Positions 34,529-45,298 of a DNA stretch of 64,000 nucleotides are shown here, piece by piece. The stretch's first letter is position 1. Each line of letters opens with the position of its first letter. Source of the DNA: Niastella sp. OAS944 (lineage in GTDB: Bacteria > Bacteroidota > Bacteroidia > Chitinophagales > Chitinophagaceae); NCBI GenBank assembly GCA_024809215.1, contig JANUBW010000001.1, forward strand, positions 1,778,841 to 1,842,840, read 5' to 3'. The position numbers and the translations under genes are program-made. The notes beneath the pieces are model-generated. The model was not told the origin of the DNA. It did no database searches and saw only the letters and a list, made by a program, of their open reading frames with translations.

Positions 34529-35982
34529 GGTAAACTATTTTCGGGTTTTCTATTGGCTGCTAATTGAAGGCTTGCTGCAGGGAATTTTACAAAGGCAAGG
34601 GCCACCAACAACCAGAAGCCTGTAAATAATGCAACTGGTGGCAGCTTGTACGATAATAAGATATATGCGCCCACAAGTAAACCGGTCAATACATAGAATT
34701 TCAACACATGCCCGATGGTTATCATGCCTTTTCGCACCAACAGTACATCCTGACAAATATGAAATACCAGGAAGGAGAAGAAGATGGCCAGGTTCACCGT
34801 TGTAAGATTTTTTGCGAACAGAAAGCCGGTAAAGCAAAATATTATATTAAGCACCAGGCTCACCACATTAAACCACATATCGGCCCGCTCCATATTCATG
34901 GCCACTAACACATTTGCCTGCAACAAAGCCGTAGGAAAAATGAGGATCGTCAGAAACATTTCTTTGGTGTAAACGCCCGTTATATTATATGCACTGCCAA
35001 ACGCCCAGGGTATTAGGGTATCGGCAAATGAATAAATAAAGGTGTATGAAAACAGACCGAACAATAAATAGTAATTGAATACTTTGCTGTAATAATTTCT
35101 AAAGTCGTGCAGTATGCCTGTTTTAAACTGTTGCACCAGGCCGGGGAAAACCGACATGGAAACGATGAGCGGTAGTATTTGCGCAATGGAAAACACCCTG
35201 AAGGAGATCTCAAAATGCGCCACATCGGCCAGCGGCAATGTTTTTGAGATAATGATATTTGAAATACGCCAATAGGCTATTGACACGCTGCCAATGATAA
35301 TAAACGGCCAGTTGGCAAATACGATCTTCTTTACTTCGCTCCACGCCAGTTTGTAATTCCACAACGAACGCAGGCTTACGGTCTTTGAAGAACCAACGCT
35401 GAGGAAAAAGTTCAATGTAATAAACCGTACTATTATCAGCAGCACCGATAATGTCATGATGGAGAATGGAAAAAGAAACAGCAGGCAACCAATGGCAAAT
35501 TTCAGCACAGAGTCAATGATCAGAATTTTAAACGTTTTATTCTGGTTGAACTCCGCTATATTCAAACATTTAATACCATAAATGAAATTATCAAACACAA
35601 TATTGATTCCCAACAACACGATCAGTGATTGCAACAAGGGTTCTTTATACAACAGAAAGGCTACTCCCACGTTACATATGTAAAAAAAACATCCGCTGTA
35701 TAGTTGGATCTTGAGGAACCGGCTTACCAGCTCCTGTTTATCTTCCACATCAACCAGCTCGCGGGTAAACCACTGCCCCAGCCCCAGCGTTGAAAATGCC
35801 GCCAGAAACTGGTAGATAGTATTGGCAATAAGAAAAAAAGCAAATTCACCAGTGGTGTATTTGCGCGCCACAATCACAAAAAACAAACTGAGCAAAACGC
35901 TTTGCAGGCCATTGGCAGCAATGCCCCAGAAACTGTTTTTTATTAACCGCGATCTAAACAGGCTTAACAGCTTGCTCTTCAT
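34525..35982 (-). CDS. Wzx-like polysaccharide flippase
   Basis: 485 residues with about twelve to fourteen hydrophobic segments and the typical N-terminal RLIKNSFWGIAANGLQSVLLSLFFVIVARKYTTGEFAFF (residues 12-50). It would flip lipid-linked repeat units across the inner membrane. It overlaps the polymerase gene upstream by 29 bp and the GT4 downstream by 4 bp, so the three are tightly linked. Confidence 0.9.
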   Translation of the reverse strand: MKSKLLSLFRSRLIKNSFWGIAANGLQSVLLSLFFVIVARKYTTGEFAFFLIANTIYQFLAAFSTLGLGQWFTRELVDVEDKQELVSRFLKIQLYSGCFFYICNVGVAFLLYKEPLLQSLIVLLGINIVFDNFIYGIKCLNIAEFNQNKTFKILIIDSVLKFAIGCLLFLFPFSIMTLSVLLIIVRFITLNFFLSVGSSKTVSLRSLWNYKLAWSEVKKIVFANWPFIIIGSVSIAYWRISNIIISKTLPLADVAHFEISFRVFSIAQILPLIVSMSVFPGLVQQFKTGILHDFRNYYSKVFNYYLLFGLFSYTFIYSFADTLIPWAFGSAYNITGVYTKEMFLTILIFPTALLQANVLVAMNMERADMWFNVVSLVLNIIFCFTGFLFAKNLTTVNLAIFFSFLVFHICQDVLLVRKGMITIGHVLKFYVLTGLLVGAYILLSYKLPPVALFTGFWLLVALAFVKFPAASLQLAANRKPENSLP

Positions 35983-37267
35983 TTATAATTTTTGAGCGAT
36001 TTGATAAATAGATCAGGAATGTAGTTAAACATACCAGCACGATGAGGTTACGGCGGTCGGTTATTGAGTAGAGCGATATAAAGGATACCAGCCAACAAAT
36101 GACAGGCGCTATAAACATTAACACCCGCGCATCGGTTTGCTTTTTTATATAGGCGCGAAGCCCGCCAACCATTGAACCAATGATAAGGATGAACACCACC
36201 AGAAAACCCGGTCCGCCAAACTCAGTAAGGATCTTTAAGTAACCATTCTCAGGCTGATCTAAAAAAACGATCTCATTTTCAAGTATCAGGTATTGGTCCT
36301 GCGAATAGCGGGATACATAATCTTTATAGTTACCAATACCGATCCCTAAGAACGGATGGCTTTTAAAAATGCCATAGGCCTCCTGCCAAATGGTAGCTCT
36401 GAAGTCGAATGAATTATTGAAATCATCTTTACGGTTGAATAGGATCAGGGATTGTGAAAAAAATGCGATCACAATACCACCCGCCAAACAACCTACAATG
36501 ATGTACTTTTTATACTGCACCCCGGCAAACAACAGGAGGAACAACATGCCCGCACTTAAACCCAGGAACGCAGAACGGCCGCCTGTTAAGAACATAGCCA
36601 CTACCACCAACAGGAACATCAGGATGTTGATCACTTGTGGCCGTTTAAAATTCTTGTTGTTTATCAGGAATAAAAAGCTCAACATGGCCAGGAACTGGGC
36701 ATACTTCTGCGAATCGTGAAAGTAACTGGGATACCTGATACCATTACTATCGAGCACATTCTGGTTCAGTTCGGTATACAATTTAAAATCTAACCCCACT
36801 ATCATTTGCACCACCAGAAAGGCGATAGAGAACAAACAGGCAAACTGTAAACCCTTTATCATTTTATTGATAAACTGTTTATCATGCATACACTCAACTA
36901 TCAATAGCCGGGCATAAATAAAAACAGGGAATACCGATAAAATGGTGATCAGCGAATTGGTGATGAACGAAGAGGTAAGACTGCCCAGCAGCAACAGAAA
37001 GATCAGCGTTAAAAAACCACCGAAGTAAAACCGGTTTGGTTTATATATGCTTAAGAAATCTTTGTACCGCCAAAACAATAGCAAATAGGAAAACCCATCG
37101 AACAACGTAAGGCTGCCCCATTGATACGGTGTAATTTTAAAGTCGATCAGCGGCAAGGCGTACAACATGTATAACAGGTATGTACGCCTTGGTTGCCGGC
37201 TGAGCAATACTAAAACAACGAAAACCAAAATAGCTGCGGCGGTCAATACCACCATCAGTGATTTCAT
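35954..37267 (-). CDS. Wzy-like O-antigen/exopolysaccharide polymerase
   Basis: 437 residues, about ten to twelve membrane segments. A periplasmic loop near 290-320 carries IGIGNYKDYVSRYSQDQ, resembling the O-antigen ligase/polymerase family signature HPFLGIGIGNY. It would join repeat units in the periplasm. It lies directly after gmd (17-nt gap). Confidence 0.87.
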   Translation of the reverse strand: MKSLMVVLTAAAILVFVVLVLLSRQPRRTYLLYMLYALPLIDFKITPYQWGSLTLFDGFSYLLLFWRYKDFLSIYKPNRFYFGGFLTLIFLLLLGSLTSSFITNSLITILSVFPVFIYARLLIVECMHDKQFINKMIKGLQFACLFSIAFLVVQMIVGLDFKLYTELNQNVLDSNGIRYPSYFHDSQKYAQFLAMLSFLFLINNKNFKRPQVINILMFLLVVVAMFLTGGRSAFLGLSAGMLFLLLFAGVQYKKYIIVGCLAGGIVIAFFSQSLILFNRKDDFNNSFDFRATIWQEAYGIFKSHPFLGIGIGNYKDYVSRYSQDQYLILENEIVFLDQPENGYLKILTEFGGPGFLVVFILIIGSMVGGLRAYIKKQTDARVLMFIAPVICWLVSFISLYSITDRRNLIVLVCLTTFLIYLSNRSKIINEEQAVKPV

Positions 37268-37284
37268 ATCTTATAATAGTTTGA

Positions 37285-38382
37285 TCAACTGATCAAATGT
37301 TCAAATTGTATTTTACCGGCCTTTTCAATTTCTTTTACATCGCTTTCCACCATTTCTTTTACCAACATGCCGAGGTCGTATTTAGGCTCCCAGCCCAATT
37401 TTGTTTTTGCTTTGGTAGCATCGCCAATCAGTAACTCCACTTCGGTTGGGCGGAAATAATTAGCATCAACCGCCACCACCTGTTTGCCAATTTCCAACTG
37501 ATAATTTTCATTATTACAGGCTGTCACAAAACCGCGTTCATTAATTCCTTCGCCCCTGAAATCTATTTCAATACCCAGTTCGGCAAATGCCAGTCTTACA
37601 AACTCCCGTACTTCAGTTGTAGTACCGGTGGCAATTACAAAATCTTCCGGTGCATCCTGTTGCAGTATGCGCCACATAGCCTCTACATAATCTTTTGCAT
37701 GTCCCCAATCGCGTTGGGCATTCAGATTACCGAGAAAGAGGCAATCCTGCATACCTAAAGCAATAGCTGCCACTGCACGCGTTATTTTGCGGGTAACAAA
37801 GGTTTCGCCGCGCAACGGACTTTCGTGGTTGAACAAAATACCATTGCAGGCATACATGTTATATGCTTCGCGATAGTTTACGGTGATCCAATAAGCATAT
37901 AATTTTGCCACAGCGTATGGGCTGCGGGGATAGAATGGCGTTGTTTCCTTTTGCGGAACTTCCTGCACCAGCCCGTATAGCTCGGAAGTAGATGCCTGGT
38001 AAATACGCGTTTTCTTTTCAAGCCCCAGTATACGGATGGCTTCCAGTAAACGCAGCGTTCCAATACCATCTGCATTGGCAGTATATTCCGGAGTATCGAA
38101 GCTCACTTTTACATGGCTCATAGCCGCCAGGTTATATATTTCATCAGGTTGAGTTTCCTGAATGATGCGTATCAGATTGGTGCTATCGGTCATATCGCCG
38201 TAATGCAATTTGAACCGAACATTTTTCTCATGCGGATCCTGGTACAAATGATCTATACGATCGGTATTGATAAGCGATGACCGCCGTTTAATACCATGTA
38301 CCATATATCCTTTCTCTAAAAGTAGTTCCGCCAGGTACGCTCCGTCCTGACCATTAACCCCGGTTATTAACGCTGTTTTCAT
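37285..38382 (-). CDS. gmd: GDP-mannose 4,6-dehydratase
   Basis: 365 residues, extended [23 protein letters not shown] near 7 binds NADP, and [35 protein letters not shown] near 130-165 holds the catalytic Thr/Ser-Glu and Yxxx[18 protein letters not shown] near 184 is typical of Gmd. Makes GDP-4-keto-6-deoxymannose, the substrate of the neighbouring fcl product. Confidence 0.96.
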   Translation of the reverse strand: MKTALITGVNGQDGAYLAELLLEKGYMVHGIKRRSSLINTDRIDHLYQDPHEKNVRFKLHYGDMTDSTNLIRIIQETQPDEIYNLAAMSHVKVSFDTPEYTANADGIGTLRLLEAIRILGLEKKTRIYQASTSELYGLVQEVPQKETTPFYPRSPYAVAKLYAYWITVNYREAYNMYACNGILFNHESPLRGETFVTRKITRAVAAIALGMQDCLFLGNLNAQRDWGHAKDYVEAMWRILQQDAPEDFVIATGTTTEVREFVRLAFAELGIEIDFRGEGINERGFVTACNNENYQLEIGKQVVAVDANYFRPTEVELLIGDATKAKTKLGWEPKYDLGMLVKEMVESDVKEIEKAGKIQFEHLIS

Positions 38383-38424
38383 CTGAAATTATTAATTGTT
38401 TTTCATTTGCCAGATGGAACTTAC

Positions 38425-38473
38425 CATGACAAAATTTTCATTGCTTGAATTTCATAATGAAAATTTTGTCATG
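38425..38473. repeat. Perfect 17-bp inverted repeat between fcl and gmd
   Basis: CATGACAAAATTTTCAT at 38425-38441 and its exact complement at 38457-38473 enclose 15 nt. In RNA it forms a long AT-rich hairpin between two co-transcribed genes. No T tract follows, so it does not look like a terminator. Confidence 0.75.
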
Positions 38474-38482
38474 GACATTTCA

Positions 38483-39427
38483 TTATGCAACTGATTTTAC
38501 TTGTATGGTTGATTTGTAATCTTCATATACCTGGCGCAAGCCTGCTTCGAGCGAGATCTTATGCCGCCATCCCAACGAATGCAGCTTTCTTACATCAAGG
38601 ATCTTGCGTGGGGTGCCATCGGGTTTGGTGGCATCGAGCACTATACGGCCTTTGTAACCTACCAGCTCCTTTATCAGTTCGGCCAGTTGTATAATACTGA
38701 TGTCTTCGCCAACACCCACGTTCACCGGCAACTTATCGTTGTAATGTTTCATTAGGTAAACACAGGCATCGGCCAGGTCATCGGCGTGCATAAATTCACG
38801 CAAAGGAGAACCGGTACCCCAAATCACCACCTGTGATGACCCGCTTTCTTTCGCTTCATGAAATTTGCGCAGCAGGGCAGGCAACACGTGACTGCTTTGC
38901 AGATCGTAATTATCATTGGGACCGTACAGGTTGGTGGGCATGGCCGAAATAAAATTGCAGCCATACTGATCGTGATAAGCCTCACACAATTTCAAACCGG
39001 CGATCTTGGCTATTGCATAAGGTTCATTGGTTTGTTCCAACGAACCCGATAATAAATATTCTTCTTTCAGCGGCTGTGGCGCCAGCTTGGGATAAATACA
39101 TGATGATCCAAGAAAAAGCAGTTTCTTCACCCCATGTTTATAAGCCTGGTGAATGACGTTACTTTCTATCATCAGGTTATCGTATAAAAAATCGGCGCGC
39201 CAGGTATTGTTGGCAACAATACCACCTACTTTAGCAGCAGCCAGAAAAACATACTCAGGCTGTTCGGTCTCAAAAAATTCGGCTACAGCTTCCTGATTGC
39301 GTAGGTCGAGCTCGCGTGAGCTACGGGTTATAATATTGTCAAAACCCAGTACCTCCAGTTTTCTCACAATAGCGCTGCCCACCATACCACGGTGGCCAGC
39401 CACATAGATCTTATCTGAATAATGCAT
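38483..39427 (-). CDS. fcl: GDP-L-fucose synthase
   Basis: 314 residues, SDR epimerase/reductase. [15 protein letters not shown] near 12 is the NADP site, [19 protein letters not shown] near 106 the active-site Ser, and [22 protein letters not shown] near 132 the YxxxK. Converts GDP-4-keto-6-deoxymannose to GDP-L-fucose. Its start overlaps the antiterminator gene by 17 bp. Confidence 0.96.
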   Translation of the reverse strand: MHYSDKIYVAGHRGMVGSAIVRKLEVLGFDNIITRSSRELDLRNQEAVAEFFETEQPEYVFLAAAKVGGIVANNTWRADFLYDNLMIESNVIHQAYKHGVKKLLFLGSSCIYPKLAPQPLKEEYLLSGSLEQTNEPYAIAKIAGLKLCEAYHDQYGCNFISAMPTNLYGPNDNYDLQSSHVLPALLRKFHEAKESGSSQVVIWGTGSPLREFMHADDLADACVYLMKHYNDKLPVNVGVGEDISIIQLAELIKELVGYKGRIVLDATKPDGTPRKILDVRKLHSLGWRHKISLEAGLRQVYEDYKSTIQVKSVA

Positions 39428-39956
39428 TATAAAAGTTATTGGTATATGAAGTTGTGATGGGTATTATTTCCACATTGCCCTTTTCCACCTCGGCCGTCAT
39501 GGCATAACCCAGTGAAGGCAATTGCACTTTTACCGTTTTGTTCCTTACTTCAATTACATCGCCTTCGCGTGCCATTAACGGACCGCTTGAAATGCGCACC
39601 CGGTCGTGTAAATTGACATCTATTTTTTCGAGCTGTACATTTTGGTACTCATCGAGGAATTGTTTAATAGCATCTATTTCTTCATCACGTATTACAGCGG
39701 GCTGGCCCAGCCAGTAAACGAAATTCATTATACCATCTGTTTGCTTTATAGCCAAATGCTCCATTGGTTCTGCATGTACAAAAACATAGGATGTAAATAA
39801 TGGCTCCAAAACAAGTTTCTTTCTATCGGCCCACTGACGAACTACTTTATTCAATGGACAATAATTCTCAATATGCTTTTTAACCAGCAGATCGGCTACC
39901 TTCTTCTCCCATCTAGGCCGTGTATACACAGCGTACCATTTCTTAGTTGTATCCAT
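39411..39956 (-). CDS. UpxY/NusG-like transcription antiterminator
   Basis: 181 residues: an NGN domain ([29 protein letters not shown], residues 7-35, and [11 protein letters not shown] near 54) and a KOW-type segment ([34 protein letters not shown] near 117-150). UpxY proteins of Bacteroides keep RNA polymerase processive through their own capsule operon. Here the gene lies fourth in the locus, which fits cis control of the distal genes. The C-terminal [13 protein letters not shown] tail lies partly in the overlap with fcl. Confidence 0.88.
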   Translation of the reverse strand: MDTTKKWYAVYTRPRWEKKVADLLVKKHIENYCPLNKVVRQWADRKKLVLEPLFTSYVFVHAEPMEHLAIKQTDGIMNFVYWLGQPAVIRDEEIDAIKQFLDEYQNVQLEKIDVNLHDRVRISSGPLMAREGDVIEVRNKTVKVQLPSLGYAMTAEVEKGNVEIIPITTSYTNNFYNALFR

Positions 39957-40141
39957 ATGCTTCTTTTATTGTTTGTTAAAAAACAGGCTCCGCCCAACTC
40001 AGTTACAGGGTACTGTACCGGCAATTTATTTTTTAATAAAGTTTCTACTGTAGAGGCGCAGATAAAGAGGTCGAACTACCCGGTGAGGTCCGCCGCCCGA
40101 CTATTCATCGGACTGGCGGGTTGCTCACTCTCACACTAATT

Positions 40142-42556
40142 TTATATAGGTTTAAACGAAGTCTTGGTCTTTTGCTTTCTTTTTTCTTTATAGGCATAGC
40201 CATCACCATAACCATATCCGTACCCGTAATGATGTTTACCAAATCCACGGGGACGAATGCCGTTAAACACAATAGCCATATTCTTCAAGATATTCACTTT
40301 GCTGTTCTTATCTATTTGCTCAACCAGCACTTTCGGTGTATGCTTGTGCCGTACAATATATAAGGTAGCATCGCAATAAGGTGAGATAATGTATGCATCA
40401 GTAACCGGTCCAACAGGTGCGCTGTCGATGATTATATAATCAAAGATGCCATCGAGATAATTGAGCAGCTCCTGTAAACGGCTGGAGGTTAATAACTCTG
40501 TTGGGTTTGCCGACAATGGTCCCGCAGGAATGAACCATAAATTATCGTTCACTTCACTGCGTCTTATTATTTCTTCAGGCTCCCTGGTGCCCAGCAAATA
40601 ACTGGAGATACCAACATCTGAACTAATATTCAGGTAATCGCTGATGGCCGGACTATGCAGGTCCATTTCAAGCAACACAACTTTTTTACCTGTAAGCGAC
40701 ATACTCAGGGCCAGGTTGGTAGCAATAAAGCTTTTACCCTCGCCTGAGATGCCCGAAGTGATCAGTACTTTTTTATTGGTAGTATTTACACCGAGATAGT
40801 TAAGGGCCTGACGCAATTTGCGGAATTGCTCAGCAACAAACGAACGGCTGTTAACCCCACCAATAACGATCGGGTTCTTCGATTTATCGTTAGAGATCTC
40901 TGCTATTACGGGATGATTGGTCAGGCGTTCAATATCCTGACGGTACATGATCTTACGATTGAACAGTTCTTTCAGCGTTACCCATACCAGCCCTATTGCC
41001 AGCGCCACAATGATGGCAATGGCAAAAACGATGGGCATTTTAGGACTAACCGGCGCCACGGTTGAAGAAGCACGGTCAACCACGCGGCTGTCACTAACAT
41101 TGGCAGCATAACTCAATGCGGTTTCCTCTTTCTTTTGTAAAAGGAAGCCGTAAATGCTTTGCATGGTGCTTTGCTGACGGCTGATCTCTATAAGATCACG
41201 TTCTTTTTTAGGAATGGTTTGCAGAACAGAGGTATAGGAACTGTTTGTATTAGCCAGGTTCGATTTACTGGCTACCAGTCCGCGCCGTTGGTTCTGAATA
41301 TTCTCCAGGATGCCTGGTTTTATACGATTGATTTGATCGCCTACCGAAGACAGCAACGGATTGCCTTCACCGGTAGTTGTTTTCTTCTTTTCATATTCCA
41401 GTTCCAGTTCGTATAATTTATCAAGCAGATTCGATAATACCGGATCGCTTACTCCCAAAGTAGAAGGCGCAATACTGCTGTTATTATCTTTTTGCTTTAC
41501 ATAATGCTCAACCTGGTCGAGCACAGCCAGCTTCATATCAATTTCGCTCAGCTTTTGGTCGTTGGCGCTTACATTCTCAAGGAACAGTTTACCCTGTTCG
41601 CTTACATCTACCGCCTCCTGTGATGATTTGTATCTTTCGATCTTCGATTCTATTCCACTAAGGTCGCGCGATACGTGGTTCAGCCTGTCTTCCACAAAAC
41701 GAAGAGTGTTGGCAGCCAACGTATTTTTATCTTTCAGCATGGCCACATTGTAGGCCGTGAGTAATTCATTTAAAATATCTTCACCACGCTGGGGCACTTC
41801 ATCGCGAATGGTGAGATTTAATATAGATGATAATTTGCTGGCCGATGAAATAACCAGGCGGTCCTGGATGTTTGCTATAACTTTCCGGGGTTGCTGCAAA
41901 CTGAAATAATACTGACCAGCCGGCGTATAGGTGGAATCCTCCATTCTCGTATTAGGAGCAAACTGCAGCGTGCCATAGGGTGTTTGTACCCACTCCTTTA
42001 TAGGAAAGCTATCGGCGCCAATGATCACCTTTTGCTCTGGTTTATTATAGGTAAAATATACTTTCTTTACCTCCCGTAAACTGTCGGGGCTTTGTACTTT
42101 AACGATCACCGGCGAAGTTGTGTATGCAGGTAATCCGCCAGGCGCTTTTTTCGACACCCAGCTTGTTACTTCATTTTTGTTTGCCTCCAACCAGGTATTG
42201 ATTTTCCTTTCTTCAAAAATGGGCGCGTATAGTTGCAGGTTATTTACCACTTCTTTTACCAACGTGCGCGACTGCAACACTTCCATCTCATTTTCAAGGA
42301 TCTTCTTGGTGGAGATCAGGTTGAGCGATTCAAGCCCTTTGGAATCTTCTACGCCTTTCTTTTCATCTTTAATTAATAACCGTGCTGTGGATTCATATTG
42401 AGGAATGGAATAGCGCATATACATGGCGGCCACTCCTACTGCCAGCAACAACAGAAATACAAACCACGGCCAGTAAGAAGCGTATCTACTCCACAACTGA
42501 CTTATACTGGTTTCCTTGCTCTCCATTTCCAGTCCGTTATTGTGCGTTACTTGCAT
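40142..42556 (-). CDS. Wzc-like polysaccharide co-polymerase with BY-kinase domain
   Basis: 804 residues. The Wzz domain is flanked by membrane helices at about 31-50 and 505-528, with a long coiled-coil periplasmic region between. The cytoplasmic kinase has Walker A SGISGEGKSFIATNLA near 602, Walker A' VVLLEMDLHSP near 632 and Walker B YIIIDSAPVGPVTDA near 705. The C-terminus carries a Tyr cluster YGYGYGYGDGYAY (residues 777-789), the expected autophosphorylation tail. Controls chain length and export with the neighbouring Wza-like protein. Confidence 0.93.
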   Translation of the reverse strand: MQVTHNNGLEMESKETSISQLWSRYASYWPWFVFLLLLAVGVAAMYMRYSIPQYESTARLLIKDEKKGVEDSKGLESLNLISTKKILENEMEVLQSRTLVKEVVNNLQLYAPIFEERKINTWLEANKNEVTSWVSKKAPGGLPAYTTSPVIVKVQSPDSLREVKKVYFTYNKPEQKVIIGADSFPIKEWVQTPYGTLQFAPNTRMEDSTYTPAGQYYFSLQQPRKVIANIQDRLVISSASKLSSILNLTIRDEVPQRGEDILNELLTAYNVAMLKDKNTLAANTLRFVEDRLNHVSRDLSGIESKIERYKSSQEAVDVSEQGKLFLENVSANDQKLSEIDMKLAVLDQVEHYVKQKDNNSSIAPSTLGVSDPVLSNLLDKLYELELEYEKKKTTTGEGNPLLSSVGDQINRIKPGILENIQNQRRGLVASKSNLANTNSSYTSVLQTIPKKERDLIEISRQQSTMQSIYGFLLQKKEETALSYAANVSDSRVVDRASSTVAPVSPKMPIVFAIAIIVALAIGLVWVTLKELFNRKIMYRQDIERLTNHPVIAEISNDKSKNPIVIGGVNSRSFVAEQFRKLRQALNYLGVNTTNKKVLITSGISGEGKSFIATNLALSMSLTGKKVVLLEMDLHSPAISDYLNISSDVGISSYLLGTREPEEIIRRSEVNDNLWFIPAGPLSANPTELLTSSRLQELLNYLDGIFDYIIIDSAPVGPVTDAYIISPYCDATLYIVRHKHTPKVLVEQIDKNSKVNILKNMAIVFNGIRPRGFGKHHYGYGYGYGDGYAYKEKRKQKTKTSFKPI

Positions 42557-42579
42557 AAAAAATAAGTTTGTTTATCTAA

Positions 42580-43392
42580 TTATCTTGTTAAACGATCTAC
42601 AACAATTACACCGAGCGATAATGCACTAAATAATATGGGTAACCATACCTGGGAACGCCCCGTACTGGCCACTTTTGATTTATTTGGTTCCACATACACC
42701 ACATCATTCGACTTCAAATAAAAATATGGGGAACTGAATAATTCCGTTGAATTAAGGTTTAAGCGTTGGGTCACTTTTTGACCGTTTTCATCCCGTATCA
42801 CCAGTACATTATCGCGTTGCGCATAGATAGTAAGATCACCTGCCAGACCAATAGCCTCAAGCAGGGAAATACGTTCACTGGGCACTGTAACCACTGTAGG
42901 GTGTGCCACCTCACCTAAAACCGTTACTTTGAAATTGAGAAAACGTACTGTTAAGATGGGATCAACCAATAGCTTTTTGTCAACCAGCGCTTTGGTAAGT
43001 TTATCTTTCAATTCCTCCTTTGTTAAACCCGATACCGGCACCTGGCCCAGGAAAGGATACTGAATATTACCAGCGCCATCAACCAAAAAGCCGGTAGCTG
43101 TAGTTGTAGTGGTTGATGTATTATTATTGTTAACGCCACTGTTGTTGGCCTGGTTAAAAACAGCTGAAGCTTCAGCGTTTAAACTGCTCACTGAAATACT
43201 TAGCAAATCGTTTGGCTGTATCACCAGCTTTGGAATTGTGGGTGCAGCAAAAGAACCATTTTTCTGGTCTGAAAAATAAGTTGCCTTTTTCGTGTTCACG
43301 CATGATACAAACGCGAACATTAAAATTAAAATGCTAAAATATTTTATAGCCTGCCACCAATAAGGGCATGCCATAGTTTTCCTATAACCCAT
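42580..43392 (-). CDS. Wza-like polysaccharide export lipoprotein
   Basis: 270 residues with a lipoprotein signal ending FAFVSC (Cys31); an internal ATG at 43374 would shorten the leader. Poly_export domain: LVIQPNDLLSISVSS near 57, then FLVDGAGNIQYPFLGQVPVSGLTKEELKDKL near 100 and a SLBB-type block VTVLGEVAHPTVVTVPSERISLLEAIGLAGDL near 155-187. A C-terminal hydrophobic segment LPILFSALSLGVIVVDRL may span the outer membrane. It precedes the Wzc-like gene by 23 nt. Confidence 0.92.
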   Translation of the reverse strand: MGYRKTMACPYWWQAIKYFSILILMFAFVSCVNTKKATYFSDQKNGSFAAPTIPKLVIQPNDLLSISVSSLNAEASAVFNQANNSGVNNNNTSTTTTTATGFLVDGAGNIQYPFLGQVPVSGLTKEELKDKLTKALVDKKLLVDPILTVRFLNFKVTVLGEVAHPTVVTVPSERISLLEAIGLAGDLTIYAQRDNVLVIRDENGQKVTQRLNLNSTELFSSPYFYLKSNDVVYVEPNKSKVASTGRSQVWLPILFSALSLGVIVVDRLTR

Positions 43393-43535
43393 ATATAATT
43401 TATTTTGCTAAACAAGCATTCGACGCTACACTACACTATACTTATGTATAGCCACTACGATCAGGATGTAAAAACCAACGACAAGGAGGCTTTTAATAGA
43501 ATGGATTTTATTAGTTGGGGACATTGTATCAAAAA

Positions 43536-43580
43536 GCTTGCACTAAATACCAAAATTTGAAATTATTTTTCTGTGCAAGC
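43536..43580 (-). terminator. Terminator-like hairpin between manC and the export genes
   Basis: On the minus strand GCTTGCAC and GTGCAAGC pair across a 29-nt loop and run into TTTTT. It could stop most transcripts after manC. Confidence 0.5.
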
Positions 43581-43648
43581 ACTTAATTCGTTCTACTATC
43601 CAATGATTATCAGCAAACAAACATATATTACTTAATAATCACTTCAAC

Positions 43649-44770
43649 TCAGGCGGTCTTGTGCTTTAAGGAGTTGTTAACAGAATACAGGTAACGTTCG
43701 CCTTTCAATTTTTTAACTTCACTCACATAAGTTTTAATATCCTGTTCTTTTTCTTTCTGACATATCAACAGTACATCTGTTGTATCAACAACAATGTAAT
43801 TCTGCAATCCCTGTAATACAACCAGTTTTTCATCCGATGCATGTACCACACATTGCGTTGTATCTATAACTACCACACCATTACCGGCAACTGCATTGTT
43901 CAATGTATCTTTACCCATATTCTCCCAGGCGCTGTTCCATGTTCCCAAATCGCTCCACCTGAATGATGCAGGTATTATATATACGTTGTCGGCCTTTTCC
44001 ATAACTCCGAAGTCTATTGAAACGTTATCGCACACAGCATAGATATCGGAGATCATCAATCTCTCAAAACTTGTTCCAAGCCAGCTGTCTTTTTCTTTAA
44101 AGAACTGATACAGACCAGGGAGAAATTTTTCAATTGAACTTATAATTGTACGGGCCTTCCACACAAATATGCCCGAATTCCACAGGTATTCCCCACTGCT
44201 TACAAATGCAGCAGCGCGCTGTGCATCGGGTTTCTCAGTGAACATAGTCACCTTGTGTACCCCAGGTTCTCCAGCTTCTTCTTTATTGAATTGAATGTAT
44301 CCATAACCGGTATTGGCATAGGAAGGCTTAATACCGAGTGTAACCAATACTTCGCGTGTATCTATAAACTGTAATGCCTGGTTGCAAACGGCTTCAAACT
44401 CGGCCTGATCGAGGATCAGGTGATCGGCAGGCGCTACAATGACAGAAGCATTGGCGTCTTTTTGAAATATTTTGAATGAAGCATATGCAATACAGGGAGC
44501 GGTATTTTTTCTTTCAGGTTCGCTTAAAATATTTTCTTTGGGAAGAATGGGTAATTGCTTTTCTACAATACCCGCATAATCTGTAGAAGTAACTACATAA
44601 ATATTTTCTAATGGAGCCAATTTTTCAAAACGCCGGAATGTTTGCTGGATCAGGGTTTCGCCAGTTCCCAGGATGTCGAGGAATTGTTTGGGATAATCTG
44701 TTCTGCTTACAGGCCAAAAGCGTGAGCCCACACCGCCAGCCATAATAACCACATAAGTTGATCTTTGCAT
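43649..44770 (-). CDS. manC: Mannose-1-phosphate guanylyltransferase
   Basis: 373 residues, nucleotidyltransferase fold. The signature IMAGGVGSRFWPVSRTDYPKQFLD starts at residue 9, VIVAPADHLILD lies near 104 and FTEKPDAQRAAAF near 168. Only the transferase is present; the isomerase domain of bifunctional ManC is missing. It supplies GDP-mannose for gmd and fcl. First gene of the exopolysaccharide locus. Confidence 0.93.
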   Translation of the reverse strand: MQRSTYVVIMAGGVGSRFWPVSRTDYPKQFLDILGTGETLIQQTFRRFEKLAPLENIYVVTSTDYAGIVEKQLPILPKENILSEPERKNTAPCIAYASFKIFQKDANASVIVAPADHLILDQAEFEAVCNQALQFIDTREVLVTLGIKPSYANTGYGYIQFNKEEAGEPGVHKVTMFTEKPDAQRAAAFVSSGEYLWNSGIFVWKARTIISSIEKFLPGLYQFFKEKDSWLGTSFERLMISDIYAVCDNVSIDFGVMEKADNVYIIPASFRWSDLGTWNSAWENMGKDTLNNAVAGNGVVVIDTTQCVVHASDEKLVVLQGLQNYIVVDTTDVLLICQKEKEQDIKTYVSEVKKLKGERYLYSVNNSLKHKTA

Positions 44771-45298
44771 ACGTTTTGTTTTGTTTCAGCAATAAGCGCC
44801 CTTACAAACATTTTACTATTTGTAACCTTTGGCAGCAGCAATCGTAATTAAATTTGGAATTTCTAAATACCCATGAAGTTGATCATGCTTACAATTCTTT
44901 TCAACAGCATCAGCATTCTCCCCCAACCTATAATTGTTACATGATCTGATTTTGATTTTGCATGGAATCCCAGTGCGTTATTGCAAATGGCGGGCCTTGT
45001 ACCTGACTTCCCCAATTAAAAAGTAGAGATATATTTTACTACATATTGAATATTACTCAATACCACATTCGTTTTCGGCGCAATTGGCGGCAGGCTCAAG
45101 AAAAGTTTTCAACAAAAAGTGTGGAATTGTGGTTTATTATTTTCAGCAATAATTCTGTCTTTCCGGCTACAAACACCCATTAGTTTGTGTAATAAAATAC
45201 TCAACCTACATATATTTTTGTAATATGTAACCAAAAAGAAGGCAAAGGATACTGTTACCCCAATATTATTTTTGATTGTTATGTTAGTGTTAATCGTT
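44771..45298. other. Intergenic region upstream of the exopolysaccharide locus
   Basis: AT-rich, without a recognisable gene. It must contain the locus promoter on the minus strand, but no clean -33/-7 pair was found. A 23-codon plus-strand frame at 44873-44944 is probably chance. Confidence 0.4.

Noticed and set aside
40010..40135. tRNA-like or riboswitch-like element between the Wzc-like and UpxY-like genes
   Set aside because: A GC-rich hairpin (CCGCC...GGCGG) is present, but there is no cloverleaf, no conserved T-loop and no T tract.
43444..43560. 38-codon plus-strand ORF between manC and the export gene
   Set aside because: No recognisable signal or product; it overlaps the terminator-like hairpin and probably occurs by chance.
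44873..44944. 23-codon hydrophobic plus-strand ORF
   Set aside because: No terminator or amino-acid gene follows, so there is no reason to call it a leader peptide.
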